This document shows positions 40,090 to 50,363 of a stretch of DNA of 64,000 nucleotides, piece by piece; position 1 is the first letter of the stretch, and each line of letters opens with the position of its first letter. The notes beneath the pieces are model-generated. The model did not search any database. It was given only the letters and a program-made list of their open reading frames with translations, and was not told the origin of the DNA. The stretch is from Candidatus Binatia bacterium (lineage in GTDB: Bacteria; Desulfobacterota; Binatia; UBA12015): assembly GCA_029243485.1 (NCBI GenBank), contig JAQWRY010000086.1, positions 248,001 to 312,000 of the forward strand. Reading direction: 5' to 3'. The position numbers and the translations under genes were made by a program.

Positions 40090-40893
40090 CTACTTCTTCG
40101 TGAAGTCTGGGCGGCGCTTCTCGCGGAGCGCCGCCGTGCCTTCCGCCGCATCCGGGCCGAAGAAGCCGAGCATCTCGAAACCGAGGCTCGCATCAAAGGC
40201 CGGGGCGGCCTGCTGCATCCACAAGTTGAGCGCGCGCTTCGTCCACCGGGCGGCCTCCTGCGGGCCGGTCGCGATCTTCGTAGCGACCTTCATCGCTTCG
40301 TCGCTCAGCTCGGCAAGCGGAACCGCCTTGCTGACGAGGCCGATCCGGTCGGCGGTCTCCCCGTCGACGAAATCCGACGTGAGTAGATAGTACTTGGCCT
40401 TCGCGAGGCCACACATGAGCGGCCAGCAGATCACGGCGTGATCTCCCGCGCCGACACCGAGCCGGAGATGCCCGTCGGTGAAGCGCGCCTCGTTTGCCAT
40501 GAGGCTGATGTCGGCCATGAGGCCAACGGCGAGTCCGGCCCCAACCGCGACGCCGTTGATCGCGGAGATAATGATCTTCTGACAGCGCAGCATCCGGTAC
40601 ACGACATCGCCCGCCTCGCGCATGACCTCCTTCAGCGCGCCGTAGTCTCCTCGGAAGCTCTCGATCCACTCGAGATCGCCACCCGCCGAGAACGCTTCGC
40701 CCGCGCCTGTGATGACGACCACCCGCGTATCGTCGTCGTCGTCGATGTCGTCCCACACCCGGCTCAGGCCCCGGTGGAGGCGCGCGTCGGTCGCGTTCAT
40801 CGCCTCGGGCCGATCGATCGTGACCCAGAGAATTCCATGGTCCCGCCGCTCGAAACGAAGGCCGGGGTACTCCAAAAAATACGCGTCAGACAT
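40090..40893 (-). CDS. Enoyl-CoA hydratase/isomerase family protein
   Basis: Start set at the ATG at 40893 (MSDAYFLEYPGLRFERRDHG), removing a 240-codon shadow extension; 267 aa. Crotonase-fold signatures are GILWVTIDRPEAMNA, the first oxyanion-hole strand AGEAFSAGGDLEWIESF, and the second IISAINGVAVGAGLAVGLMA. RLGVGAGDHAVICWPLMCG corresponds to the catalytic-Glu region; the usual Glu of hydratases is not obvious there, so it could be an isomerase, hydrolase or other crotonase. Works on acyl-CoA esters. Confidence 0.88.
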   Translation of the reverse strand: MSDAYFLEYPGLRFERRDHGILWVTIDRPEAMNATDARLHRGLSRVWDDIDDDDDTRVVVITGAGEAFSAGGDLEWIESFRGDYGALKEVMREAGDVVYRMLRCQKIIISAINGVAVGAGLAVGLMADISLMANEARFTDGHLRLGVGAGDHAVICWPLMCGLAKAKYYLLTSDFVDGETADRIGLVSKAVPLAELSDEAMKVATKIATGPQEAARWTKRALNLWMQQAAPAFDASLGFEMLGFFGPDAAEGTAALREKRRPDFTKK

Positions 40894-40946
40894 GCGGATC
40901 CTGTAGACGCCCAACCGGCGCATTCCAAACCGCCGGGCCGGCGTGC

Positions 40947-41582
40947 TTACGAGTCGCCGAGGGCCCGGGAGAGCGCCAACCGGGCCGCGGGGTCGAGCTC
41001 GGGATCCTCGAGATCCTTGCGCAGAGCGGCGCGGGCGGCGGGACTGAGCCCCGGTTTGTGATGCGCCAATTCGGCCAGGTCGAGGGCGGCGAGGAGGCGA
41101 AGCTTCCGGTGGGGGAGTCGCAGGCCTCCGCGGAGTTGCAGACCGAGATCGCCGTCGGGTTCCGCCTCGTGCGTCGCCTTCCAGAGTGCGCTCACGTAGG
41201 CCAGTGTCGCGGCATCCGGCTCGCTCGGCGCCAAGACCAAGCCTTCCCCGGCGAGTTGGATCGCCTGCCATCGGTCGTTCTCGCGCGTGAGCACGACGAT
41301 CGCCTTCTGACCGCCGGCGTAGCGCATCGGCGACAGCGCATTGCCAAGCGCGAACTCCTCTGGGGGGACGACCCCCCCGAGCGACCGGATGCGTCGCATC
41401 TGCGTCCGGGACGCCGGCGCATCCTCGGTCGCGGCCGTGACCTCGACCAGGACCACACCTTCGGACCGAGCGAGAAGATCCACGAGACTCCCACCAACCG
41501 CCCGAAGATGTGCACCCGCCGCTGCAGCACCGAGGAACACTGCACAGCAGACCCCCGCGCGGATCAGCGCAAGGCGTCGCAC
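40947..41582 (-). CDS. Exported hypothetical protein, 211 aa
   Basis: Start at the GTG at 41582, 19 bp inside the upstream ceramidase-like gene end, indicating coupled translation. N-terminal signal-like LALIRAGVCCAVFLGAAAAG followed by AHLRAVGGSLVDLLARSEGVV. Then a beta-rich region (GQKAIVVLTRENDRWQAIQL) and a C-terminal helical part with a short Arg/Ala/Asp pattern (SPAARAALRKDLEDPELDPA). No family recognised. Operon partner of the lipoprotein hydrolase, so possibly periplasmic and related to it. Confidence 0.65.
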   Translation of the reverse strand: MRRLALIRAGVCCAVFLGAAAAGAHLRAVGGSLVDLLARSEGVVLVEVTAATEDAPASRTQMRRIRSLGGVVPPEEFALGNALSPMRYAGGQKAIVVLTRENDRWQAIQLAGEGLVLAPSEPDAATLAYVSALWKATHEAEPDGDLGLQLRGGLRLPHRKLRLLAALDLAELAHHKPGLSPAARAALRKDLEDPELDPAARLALSRALGDS

Positions 41583-43300
41583 GCCGCGATCCCGTCGGTG
41601 GCGCCAGCGCCGGCAAGAAGCTCGACGGCGGTACACGTCACGTACGCACTGATCTCGACTCCCACCGACAACGTCTCGTGGTAGTGGTCGGGCACGCGAC
41701 GACGCGGGTAGTCCGGGTCGTACGGCTGGTCCCGACACGGGTCCTCCGCCTCATCGAAGATGACCGCCGGGTAGTAGTCGTACTGCGGCACGATATACCC
41801 GATCTCGTCCGGGGACACTCCGATCACCATGCGGTACGGCGCCGTCATCGCGTCGCGGATCGAAGGCTCCGACGGCAGGCCCGTGTCGGCCTCGGGGCAG
41901 TCCGTCCGGCGGTGGCTCTCGACGCCGAGGTAGAGCTCGGGGAACACCTCGCCGGGGACGGTCACCATCTGGACCTGGGGGTCTCCGGCTCCGTTGCGAA
42001 GCGTGACCGCGTACTGCTCCGCCGGGCCGCAGAGGCCGTCGGCCCCTGGGCACAGAGCCGGGTCGTAGACGTCCGGATCCAGATCGAGGATGCCGAGCTC
42101 GCGGCCGAGCTCGAAGGTCATGTTCGACGCGGCGAACCGATACGTCGCGCCGACGATATCGATCTCCGCCACGTCGATGCTCTCGGCCGTGCCCAACTCC
42201 CGCGCGACGACCCCCCCCACGAGGCGACCGATCCGCTCGGTACGAGCGAACCCGAGATCGCTGCGATCGTCGAACTCGTTGCTGCCGTCGGGATTGCGGG
42301 CGGTCGCTCCACCGACACAGGTGTCGCCCACGATCTCGGTCGCACCCATGTCGGCAGTGACGTAAACCGCCGTTCCGCCGAGGGCGCCTTCTACTTCGTC
42401 GCGCAGGTAGTGCACAAAATCGGAGCTGACTTGCTCGTTGTCAGATTCGAGCGACTCAGGGTGCGTCGACCAATTGATGAAGGTCGCGATCACGTCCCCG
42501 CCCGGTGCTTCGAACGCCAAGGCGCGGATCTCGTCGTCGAAGATGAACGGCGGCCGACAGCCGGTGCGCACCTGCATCCCGACGAGGTCTGGGCTTCGCT
42601 CCGGATCGGTCGCCATCACCCGGACCCGGCCGACGTCCGTGAGCGACGCGACGGCTGCCGTGATCCCGCGCGCGACCTGCCTGTCGACGAAGCTCATGTA
42701 CATCGGGAACTTCCCGTCGACCACGGTATCCGGGCCCCAGAGCCCCAGCGCATCGGGCCCCTCGTGGTTGTGGGTGCTGGAGTAGATGAAGTGCGTCACC
42801 CCGTGATCGGCGCCGAGCATCGCCTCGGCGTGAGCGAAGCCGTAGTAGCTGCCGAACTTGAGCTCGCCGATCAGGTCGACCGACACGAACGCAACGCGGG
42901 TCGCGCCGTCATCGAGAACGAGGACCCGCGCCCACAGATCGTCGTGACAGCCCTTCGCGACACGGTCGGCACCGAAGCCCGCCATGTAGATGCCGTCGTA
43001 CTTCCCGGCCGAACCCGAATCGAGGGCTTCATTCCCGGGGTGATCGTCGAAGCTCTCGCCGGCGTCGAACCGACCGTTGCCGTTCGCATCGTCGTAGATC
43101 TCGCCCCACACGCCCGTACCGGTGACGGGCCCGGTCCAATCGGCGTTGTCGCCACACGGCGTGATCGGGATCGCCGCCACGCCCACGCGCAGGGACGAGG
43201 GCGAGGCAACGCTCGCAACCTCTGTGTCGGAACAACCGATCACGAGCAGCAGAACACCGGCCAGAACCAGGGGGATGACTCGTTGACACGCCATCCTCAC
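41564..43300 (-). CDS. Lipoprotein hydrolase of the neutral/alkaline ceramidase type
   Basis: A 578-aa exported protein with a lipoprotein signal (VIPLVLAGVLLLVIGC; Cys23). SLRVGVAAIPITPCG is the classical N-terminal motif of the alkaline non-lysosomal ceramidase family (PF04734). MAGFGADRVAKGCHDDLWAR and VDLIGELKFGSYY follow. IYSSTHNHEGPDALGLWG supplies zinc-binding His residues, and INWSTHPESLESDNEQVSSD the third His and a catalytic-region Ser. Family members cleave ceramide or related N-acyl compounds; specificity here is unproven. Confidence 0.87.
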   Translation of the reverse strand: MRMACQRVIPLVLAGVLLLVIGCSDTEVASVASPSSLRVGVAAIPITPCGDNADWTGPVTGTGVWGEIYDDANGNGRFDAGESFDDHPGNEALDSGSAGKYDGIYMAGFGADRVAKGCHDDLWARVLVLDDGATRVAFVSVDLIGELKFGSYYGFAHAEAMLGADHGVTHFIYSSTHNHEGPDALGLWGPDTVVDGKFPMYMSFVDRQVARGITAAVASLTDVGRVRVMATDPERSPDLVGMQVRTGCRPPFIFDDEIRALAFEAPGGDVIATFINWSTHPESLESDNEQVSSDFVHYLRDEVEGALGGTAVYVTADMGATEIVGDTCVGGATARNPDGSNEFDDRSDLGFARTERIGRLVGGVVARELGTAESIDVAEIDIVGATYRFAASNMTFELGRELGILDLDPDVYDPALCPGADGLCGPAEQYAVTLRNGAGDPQVQMVTVPGEVFPELYLGVESHRRTDCPEADTGLPSEPSIRDAMTAPYRMVIGVSPDEIGYIVPQYDYYPAVIFDEAEDPCRDQPYDPDYPRRRVPDHYHETLSVGVEISAYVTCTAVELLAGAGATDGIAACDALR

Positions 43301-43361
43301 GGATTAGACCCAGCGAGGACGTGGAAGCAAGGCGCACGTGCCACGTCGGGCCACGACTCCC

Positions 43362-44807
43362 TCAGGCACACACCGGCGGCAGCCGGTCTCTCCAGGGCTG
43401 CGCTTCCTCGAGCTGCGCGGCGACGCGGATCAGCACGTCCTCGCGCCCGAGCGCACCCACCAGCTGAACCCCCACCGGCAACCCGTCGCTCGTCCAGTGC
43501 AGCGGCAGGGACACCGCCGGCTGACCGGTGAGATTGAACGCCGGCGTATAGGGTAGCAAAGATAGAATTCGAGCCATCCCCTCCATGGGATTTTCGAGAT
43601 CCGCACCACCGAGCCAGCCGATCTTCGGTGGCGGTATGGCGATCGTCGGCGTCACGAGGACATCGAAGTCGTTCCACCACTGCCCCGCCTCGCGAGTGTA
43701 CATGCCGAGCCACTTCATGTGATTGACGTAGTCTCCCGCGGTCTGGGCTCGGCCGCCCTCCGCGAGGGCCCAGGTGATAGGCTCGACATCCTCTTCCCGG
43801 ATCTCGGCGCCGGCGGCCGTGCCCCATTCGTTCAAAGCGGAGGCGACCCACGCGCCCACGATACCGCTGAACCCGCCCGCCTGTTCCGCGGACCGATCCA
43901 GCACCGCGGGATGCGACGCCTCCACGTGATGCCCCAGCTGCTCCAGGAGCTTCCCCGCACCGGCCACGGCCTGCACGCACTCCGAGTGCACCTCGGCGAT
44001 CCCACCGGGGAAGTCAGACCACACGCCGATCCGCAGGCGGCCCGGCGACGCCCCGACCTCCTCTCCGAAGGGTCGCAGCTGCGGCGGCGCCGCGTAGGGA
44101 TCGCCCGGCATCGGCCCGGCGACGCAATCGAGAATCTGGGCGGTGTCGCGGACGCTCACGCTGACGACGTGGTTCGCGACGAGCCCACTCCAGTACTCGC
44201 CGTACTGAGGTCCGACCGACACTCTGCCCCGCGACGGCTTGAGGCCGACCAGCCCGCACTCGCTGGCCGGGATACGAATGGATCCACCGCCGTCCGCAGC
44301 GTGAGCCGCGGGGACCAGGCGCGCCGCAACGGCGGCGCCGGATCCCCCACTCGAGCCCCCGGTGGAGTGCTCCGTGTTCCACGGGTTGCGCGCCGGGCCA
44401 TATGCCTCGGGCTCCGTCGTCACCGTGAGCCCGAGCTCGGGCGTATTCGTCTTTCCGACAGGGACGAACCCGGCCGTCAGAATCTTGTCGACGTAGTACG
44501 CGTTCTGCGGGGCCACGTAGTTGCGCTCCTTGAGGAAACGCATCCCCGCGTGGAAAGGCGCCCCCGCGAGCGGCGCGTCGAGATCCTTCAGGAGGAAGGG
44601 CACGCCGCGAAACGGCCCGTCCGGAAGCTCCCCCCGGGCCGCGTCACGAGCACTGTCGAAGAGGCTGTGGATGACCGCGTTGAGGGCAGGATTCAGCTCC
44701 TCGATCCGGCCGATGGCCGCCTCGACGAGCTCCATAGGGGAAGCATGGCCGCGGCGGACGAGCTCCGCCTGCGCCACCGCGTCGAGGTGGGAAAATTGGT
44801 CGGCCAT
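43362..44807 (-). CDS. Amidase (amidase-signature family), paralogue
   Basis: Start at the ATG at 44807 (MADQFSHLDAVAQAELVRRG); an upstream ATG at 44831 adds eight residues. It is 481 aa. Catalytic elements are Lys in [15 protein letters not shown], cis-Ser in [12 protein letters not shown], and nucleophile region [37 protein letters not shown] is shared almost word for word with the amidase at 25329-26762, so these are paralogues. Amide substrate unknown. Downstream on the same strand follow the ceramidase-like lipoprotein and its partner. Confidence 0.92.
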   Translation of the reverse strand: MADQFSHLDAVAQAELVRRGHASPMELVEAAIGRIEELNPALNAVIHSLFDSARDAARGELPDGPFRGVPFLLKDLDAPLAGAPFHAGMRFLKERNYVAPQNAYYVDKILTAGFVPVGKTNTPELGLTVTTEPEAYGPARNPWNTEHSTGGSSGGSGAAVAARLVPAAHAADGGGSIRIPASECGLVGLKPSRGRVSVGPQYGEYWSGLVANHVVSVSVRDTAQILDCVAGPMPGDPYAAPPQLRPFGEEVGASPGRLRIGVWSDFPGGIAEVHSECVQAVAGAGKLLEQLGHHVEASHPAVLDRSAEQAGGFSGIVGAWVASALNEWGTAAGAEIREEDVEPITWALAEGGRAQTAGDYVNHMKWLGMYTREAGQWWNDFDVLVTPTIAIPPPKIGWLGGADLENPMEGMARILSLLPYTPAFNLTGQPAVSLPLHWTSDGLPVGVQLVGALGREDVLIRVAAQLEEAQPWRDRLPPVCA

Positions 44808-45021
44808 CGGATTCCTCGCTTTCGGGGACAAGAAGACGTCTGGATGGCTATATCGCAGCCTCCCGACGTCAGGTCCATCGGTCCGATGGGGGCTGCGCTC
44901 GGACCGTTCGGGCCATCGGAAGCAAGCGATCGAAGACTGTTGTTGACCGGCCGAAACAGCTTCCGTAGCTTCACTTTTACCGGGTCATCGTTCGCTCCGC
45001 CCACCGGGCCACCGAATCATC

Positions 45022-46361
45022 TTGGAACCTCTTTCGAATCTGGACCGCGTCGCGGGCAGGCTGAACCGCCTCGCCCTGCAGCGCGCGATCTACCGAACGC
45101 TGGGGCTCGCTCTCCTGTCGGCAGCTCTCCTTGCGCCCGCCGCACTCTGGCTCTCCGGCAGCACCTTCCTCGCCGTGTTCGCCGGCCTCGTCGCCCTTTG
45201 CCTGGGCGTCGCGACCGGTTCGTTCTGGACTCTCCGGTCCCACTGGGCGAAGCGCGCGGAAGCGGCCAGGTGGGTGGAGCACGAGGTCGATCTCGACGAG
45301 CGCCTTCTCACCCTCGTGAGTGCACCTGACGAGCTACGGAAAACACCGCTGTGGGCCGAGCTCGAAACGGACAACGCCCAGCATCTCGACGATTGGCAGA
45401 ACGAGAAGCTCAACATCCCCGCCGTCCCGGCGAACGTGATCCTGCTGGCGGTCGGTCTGATCGTGGCGATCCTCGCGCTGGCGCCGGGAGGTGGCGACGC
45501 CGACTTGCCTCCACCGCCGCCCAGCTTCCTCGCGGACGCCGAGGAGCCCCCGCTTCGCTCGGGCGCGGTTCCGGTGCCGGGCACCGCCAAGGCCGCTGGC
45601 GAACTCTCCGGGGACGGGGTGACCGAAGAAGGCGACGCGCCCGGCATGGCCGCGAGCAACCTCACGGCGGTGAAGGCCCAACTCGGTGAGCGGTTCGCCA
45701 AGTCCTTCGTCGCTTCGCAGCTGGGCGGCGGTGGCCAGAAGGAAGAATCGGACGGCGAAGAAGCCACGGGGATGCGCGGCGACCTCCCGGAGTCCGACAT
45801 GGGCGACTCGAACAACAACGAGGGCGGCATGACGCCGCCCGAAGGTCTCGGTCACATCGTTCAGGACGACGCCGACGACGGCGGACAGACCGTTCGCCGC
45901 TTCGAAGCCGAGGGCGGCGGAGGCACGACCGGCTCCTCCCAGGGCGGCGTTCGCAAGGGCGAGGCCCCCGAGCAGGGTGAGGCGAGCGGCTCTCCCTCCG
46001 AGAGCGACGGCGAAGAGAGCGAACGAGACCCCGACGCCCCCGTGATGGTGTCCGAGGACGACACCAAGATGGTCCCGGGCTCCGGCGGCTCCGGGCCAGG
46101 CGACATGCCGGGCACCGGTCCGCTCCTCGCGGGCTCCCCCCTCGACCTCAGTGGCGGTCGGCGCGTCGCGCGCTTCTCGCTCGCGCTCGGTGCCATGTCC
46201 GACACCGATCCGAACGGCGAGGGCGGAACCATCGACAGCGACGTATACAGCCACATCGCCGAAGGCGAGCGGGGCGAGCAGGAATCCGACGCCGGCGTTC
46301 GGCATGAATCCATCCCTCCCGAGTACGAGACCGTGATCAAACGCGTTTTTGAAAGGAACAC

Positions 46362-46365
<4 letters not shown>
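45022..46365 (+). CDS. Membrane protein with long acidic low-complexity tail, heading a MoxR/VWA operon
   Basis: A 447-aa protein with a TTG start; no better start is seen. Two N-terminal transmembrane segments (TLGLALLSAALLAPAALWL and FLAVFAGLVALCLGVATGSF) and a third at about 138-156 (VILLAVGLIVAILALA) flank a cytosolic-like segment (EAARWVEHEVDLDERLLTLV). From about 165 onward the sequence is Gly/Ser/Asp/Glu-rich and probably disordered. It resembles the DUF4175-type genes that head MoxR-DUF58-BatA operons. The stop overlaps the MoxR ATG by 4 bp. Likely a membrane scaffold. Confidence 0.75.
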
Positions 46366-47365
<1,000 letters not shown>

Positions 47366-47378
<13 letters not shown>

Positions 47379-48325
47379 GTCCTCCTGGCACCGCGACGGG
47401 CGAGAGGCTCGTCGATCAGGTGCTCGCACCCGGAACGATGAACGCGCTCACCCGTGTTCGACTGCGGGTGTCGCATGCGAGTGGGGAGCGCCCGGGGCAT
47501 ACCCGCGTACGCAATCGCAGTGACGCGACCGGCAGCGAGTTGGACCGCCACGTCCCGTACTCGCCCGGCGACGATCTCCGGCGGATCGACTGGGCGACCT
47601 ACGCCCGCCTCGGGGAGCTTCTCACGCGGAAGTTCGTGGCGGAGCGAGAAGTCCCTGTCTGGATCCTGATCGATACGAGTCCGTCGATGGGACCGGCCGG
47701 CGCCTCGACCAAGATCGACATGGCCGCCGCCGTCGCGGGCATGCTCTCGGTGGTCTCCCTCTCCGGGGGCGATCGACTCTACGTCGGAGCCCTTCCCGGA
47801 CGTGCGGGTCGTCGCCAGGGGGGCCTCGAAACCCTCGGACCGCTTCGCGGGGGCCACGGCCTGAACCAGATTCGGGGGTTCCTCGAGACACTCGAGCCGT
47901 CCGACAGCGAAATCGACTTTGCCCCGGCCCTCGAGCAGGCGTTGCGCCACATCCACCACGGATTGGTCGTGCTGATCTCGGACTTTCTCGTTCCACCCGA
48001 TCACATCACGCCCGCGCTCGACGTGATCCGCTCGCAGAAGTGTGAAGGCAAGATCGTCCAGGTCCTGTCTCGAGAGGATCTCGATCCGTCCTGGCTCCGC
48101 GGCCAGGACAAGATCATCGATCGCGAAACCGGCGAGGAGTACACGATCGAGCCCTCGGTCCAGACCTGGAAACGATACGAGGATGCCCTCGGGACACACC
48201 TCGAGGATCTGAAGCGCGCGGCTCTCGAGCGTGGAATGTCCACCGTCGTCACGCTGAGCGACACCGGGTTGGAGCGCTTCCTGCGTGAAGAGCTCCCCCG
48301 CCTCGGACTCCAGTTGGTGCGCTAG
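47366..48325 (+). CDS. DUF58 protein (VWA-like)
   Basis: About 319 aa from the GTG at 47366, inside the MoxR 3' end and after a GGGAAGAA ribosome site. HVPYSPGDDLRRIDWATYAR is the hallmark DUF58 motif. VPVWILIDTSPSMGPAGAST carries the VWA MIDAS-type DxSxS. LVVLISDFLVPPDHITPALD follows. DUF58 proteins are regular partners of MoxR ATPases and may link them to membrane substrates. Lacks the N-terminal membrane pair present in longer DUF58 proteins. Confidence 0.92.
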
Positions 48326-48356
48326 TGCATCGCCGTCGACTTAGGGTGAACTAGGC

Positions 48357-50363
48357 ATGGGCTTCGAGAACCCCGCATGGCTGCTCGGTGTCGGCCTGAT
48401 CGCACCGCTCGTCTGGTTGTACCTGCGGGTGCGGCCGAAGCCGCCGGCCATGGTGTCGAGTCTGCGGATCTGGCGACACGTGCCGTCGCCTGCGGCGCCA
48501 CCGCGACGGCGGCCGAAGCTGCCTCCGGTGTTCTTTCTCCAGGCGCTCCTCATCGTCGTGAGTTCAGTCGCGCTCGCGAGTCCCTATCGGAAGGAGCCGC
48601 GACCGCCCGGTCCGCCGCGCGACGCGGTCCTCGTCGCGGACGTGTCCGCGAGCATGCAGAGCCGGCACGAGGGCTCCACCCGCTTCGAAGCTGCGATCGA
48701 CAGCGCGCAGGCGCGGGCGGTCGAGCTTTCGGGCGAGGGCAGACGCATCACCGTCGTCCGCGCGGGCCCGCAGCCCGAGGCGCTGGGGTCCGGCCTCGAC
48801 GGCGCCGCGGCGCGCGCGAAGCTCGAGGAGCTCGAACCCCTCGACACCTCGGCCAATCTGACAGCGGCCATCGAACTCGCAGCAACACTCGCCGGGCCCG
48901 ACGGGTCGATCGACGTCTTCTCAGACACGGCCGCGAGCGGGATCGTGATGAGCCGCGACGCCCGCGCCATCGCGGACATCCACACCTTCGGTGCGAGCGG
49001 CGAAAACGTCGCGGTGACCGACGTCCGCGTTCAGACTAACCCGTTCGACGAAGAGAGCGCGGCGCGGCTCCTGGTCACCGTCCGGAACTATTCGACCGCA
49101 GCGCGAGAGGTCGGACTCGAAATTCTTCCCTTGGGAGACATCGAGAAGCCGGTCGCGGACGAGACCGACGCAACCGACGCCGAAAAAGCCGCCGGATCCG
49201 ACGAAGCGGAGGCGCCCGCGGACGGCGGGGAAGCCGCCGAAACCGAGATCGGGCCTCAGCTCGTTCACACTCTCACCCTCGAGCCGCGCGGCCAGGAGAT
49301 CGTGAGCGTCGACGGGGTCCGCTGGGCCGGCGCTTTCGAGGCTCGTCTTTCGGCCGACGACGATCTCGCACTCGACGACGTCGTGTTCGGCTACATCCCG
49401 CGCGGCCGATCGGTCGACATCCTCCTGGTCAGTGACGACACCAAGCTCGCGACGCGCCTGGTCTGGCTCGCCGAGCGCGCCGGATCATTCGCGGTCCGTA
49501 CGACCACACCGCAGAACTACGATCCGCAGGACGTGGGCGAGATCACCGTGTTCGATCGGTTCGTCCCCGAGCTGCCGCCCCCATCGAACGTCGCCTACCT
49601 CGCTCCGTCGAGCGGCAACGCCGACGTCACGGTCGTCGAGCAGACCGGCGCGACGAAGGTTGCCGAGCGCCGCGAGCACTCGCTGCTTCGTGGCGTCACG
49701 ACGACAGAAGGGTTGCTCGGCAAAAAGCCCGTCGGCCTCGCGCCCGGAGCGCTCCGCCCCGTGCTCCTTGGCCGTAGCGACGGCCGCGAGATCGCCCTCA
49801 TCCAGGCCGGCGAAATCGGCGGACGCCAGATCGTCACGACCGCGTTCCGAATCGACCCCGCTAAACTCACGCGGGCGGACGATCTCCCGAGCCTCATCTT
49901 CACGCTGAACCTGCTCTCGTTCCTCTCCCCCGAGTCGATCGAGGCGCCGCTGCTCCGGACCACGGGCGAGCGACTCCGGGCAGGCTCCCGGCTGGCCGCT
50001 CCCATCGAGAAGGTCGAGGGTCCCGACGGCTCGCACCGGCTCGGCGCCGGCGCCGACCTGACTCTTGAGCGGGCCGGCGTCTACGAAGCTTCGAGCCGAA
50101 CCGGAACCCGCCCAATGTACGTCAGCTTCATCGACGCCACGGAATCCGACATCCACAGGGAGCCCGACGCCACCGCAGCCGATGAGCCCACGACCGACTC
50201 GCCGACAAAGACGACGGCGGCCGACGGCGATGAGGCGAACTGGACCGAGATTCCCTACCTGCGCGAAGTCCTCCTGGTCGTCGCACTTCTTCTTCTCGCG
50301 GAGTGGCTCTTCGTAGCCGCCGTGGCACCGGGGCGAGCCCGCTCCGCCGGAACGAAAGCCTGA
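48357..50363 (+). CDS. BatA-like membrane protein with VWA domain
   Basis: A 668-aa protein. The N-terminus MGFENPAWLLGVGLIAPLVW with LYLRVRPKPP is the BatA/aerotolerance N-terminal module; a second transmembrane segment is VFFLQALLIVVSSVALA. The VWA domain starts at AVLVADVSASMQSRHEGSTR (MIDAS DxSxS). An acidic Ala/Glu/Asp-rich insertion lies around 264-300. A C-terminal transmembrane segment (EVLLVVALLLLAEWLFVAAV) anchors the end. Periplasmic VWA/beta domains between membrane anchors. TGATG overlap with the next gene shows coupling. Confidence 0.88.
   Translation: MGFENPAWLLGVGLIAPLVWLYLRVRPKPPAMVSSLRIWRHVPSPAAPPRRRPKLPPVFFLQALLIVVSSVALASPYRKEPRPPGPPRDAVLVADVSASMQSRHEGSTRFEAAIDSAQARAVELSGEGRRITVVRAGPQPEALGSGLDGAAARAKLEELEPLDTSANLTAAIELAATLAGPDGSIDVFSDTAASGIVMSRDARAIADIHTFGASGENVAVTDVRVQTNPFDEESAARLLVTVRNYSTAAREVGLEILPLGDIEKPVADETDATDAEKAAGSDEAEAPADGGEAAETEIGPQLVHTLTLEPRGQEIVSVDGVRWAGAFEARLSADDDLALDDVVFGYIPRGRSVDILLVSDDTKLATRLVWLAERAGSFAVRTTTPQNYDPQDVGEITVFDRFVPELPPPSNVAYLAPSSGNADVTVVEQTGATKVAERREHSLLRGVTTTEGLLGKKPVGLAPGALRPVLLGRSDGREIALIQAGEIGGRQIVTTAFRIDPAKLTRADDLPSLIFTLNLLSFLSPESIEAPLLRTTGERLRAGSRLAAPIEKVEGPDGSHRLGAGADLTLERAGVYEASSRTGTRPMYVSFIDATESDIHREPDATAADEPTTDSPTKTTAADGDEANWTEIPYLREVLLVVALLLLAEWLFVAAVAPGRARSAGTKA

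Noticed and set aside
41510-43531. 673-codon plus-strand frame opposite the ceramidase-like gene
   Set aside because: His/Arg/Val-rich shadow; the minus-strand frame has signal peptide and zinc-site motifs.
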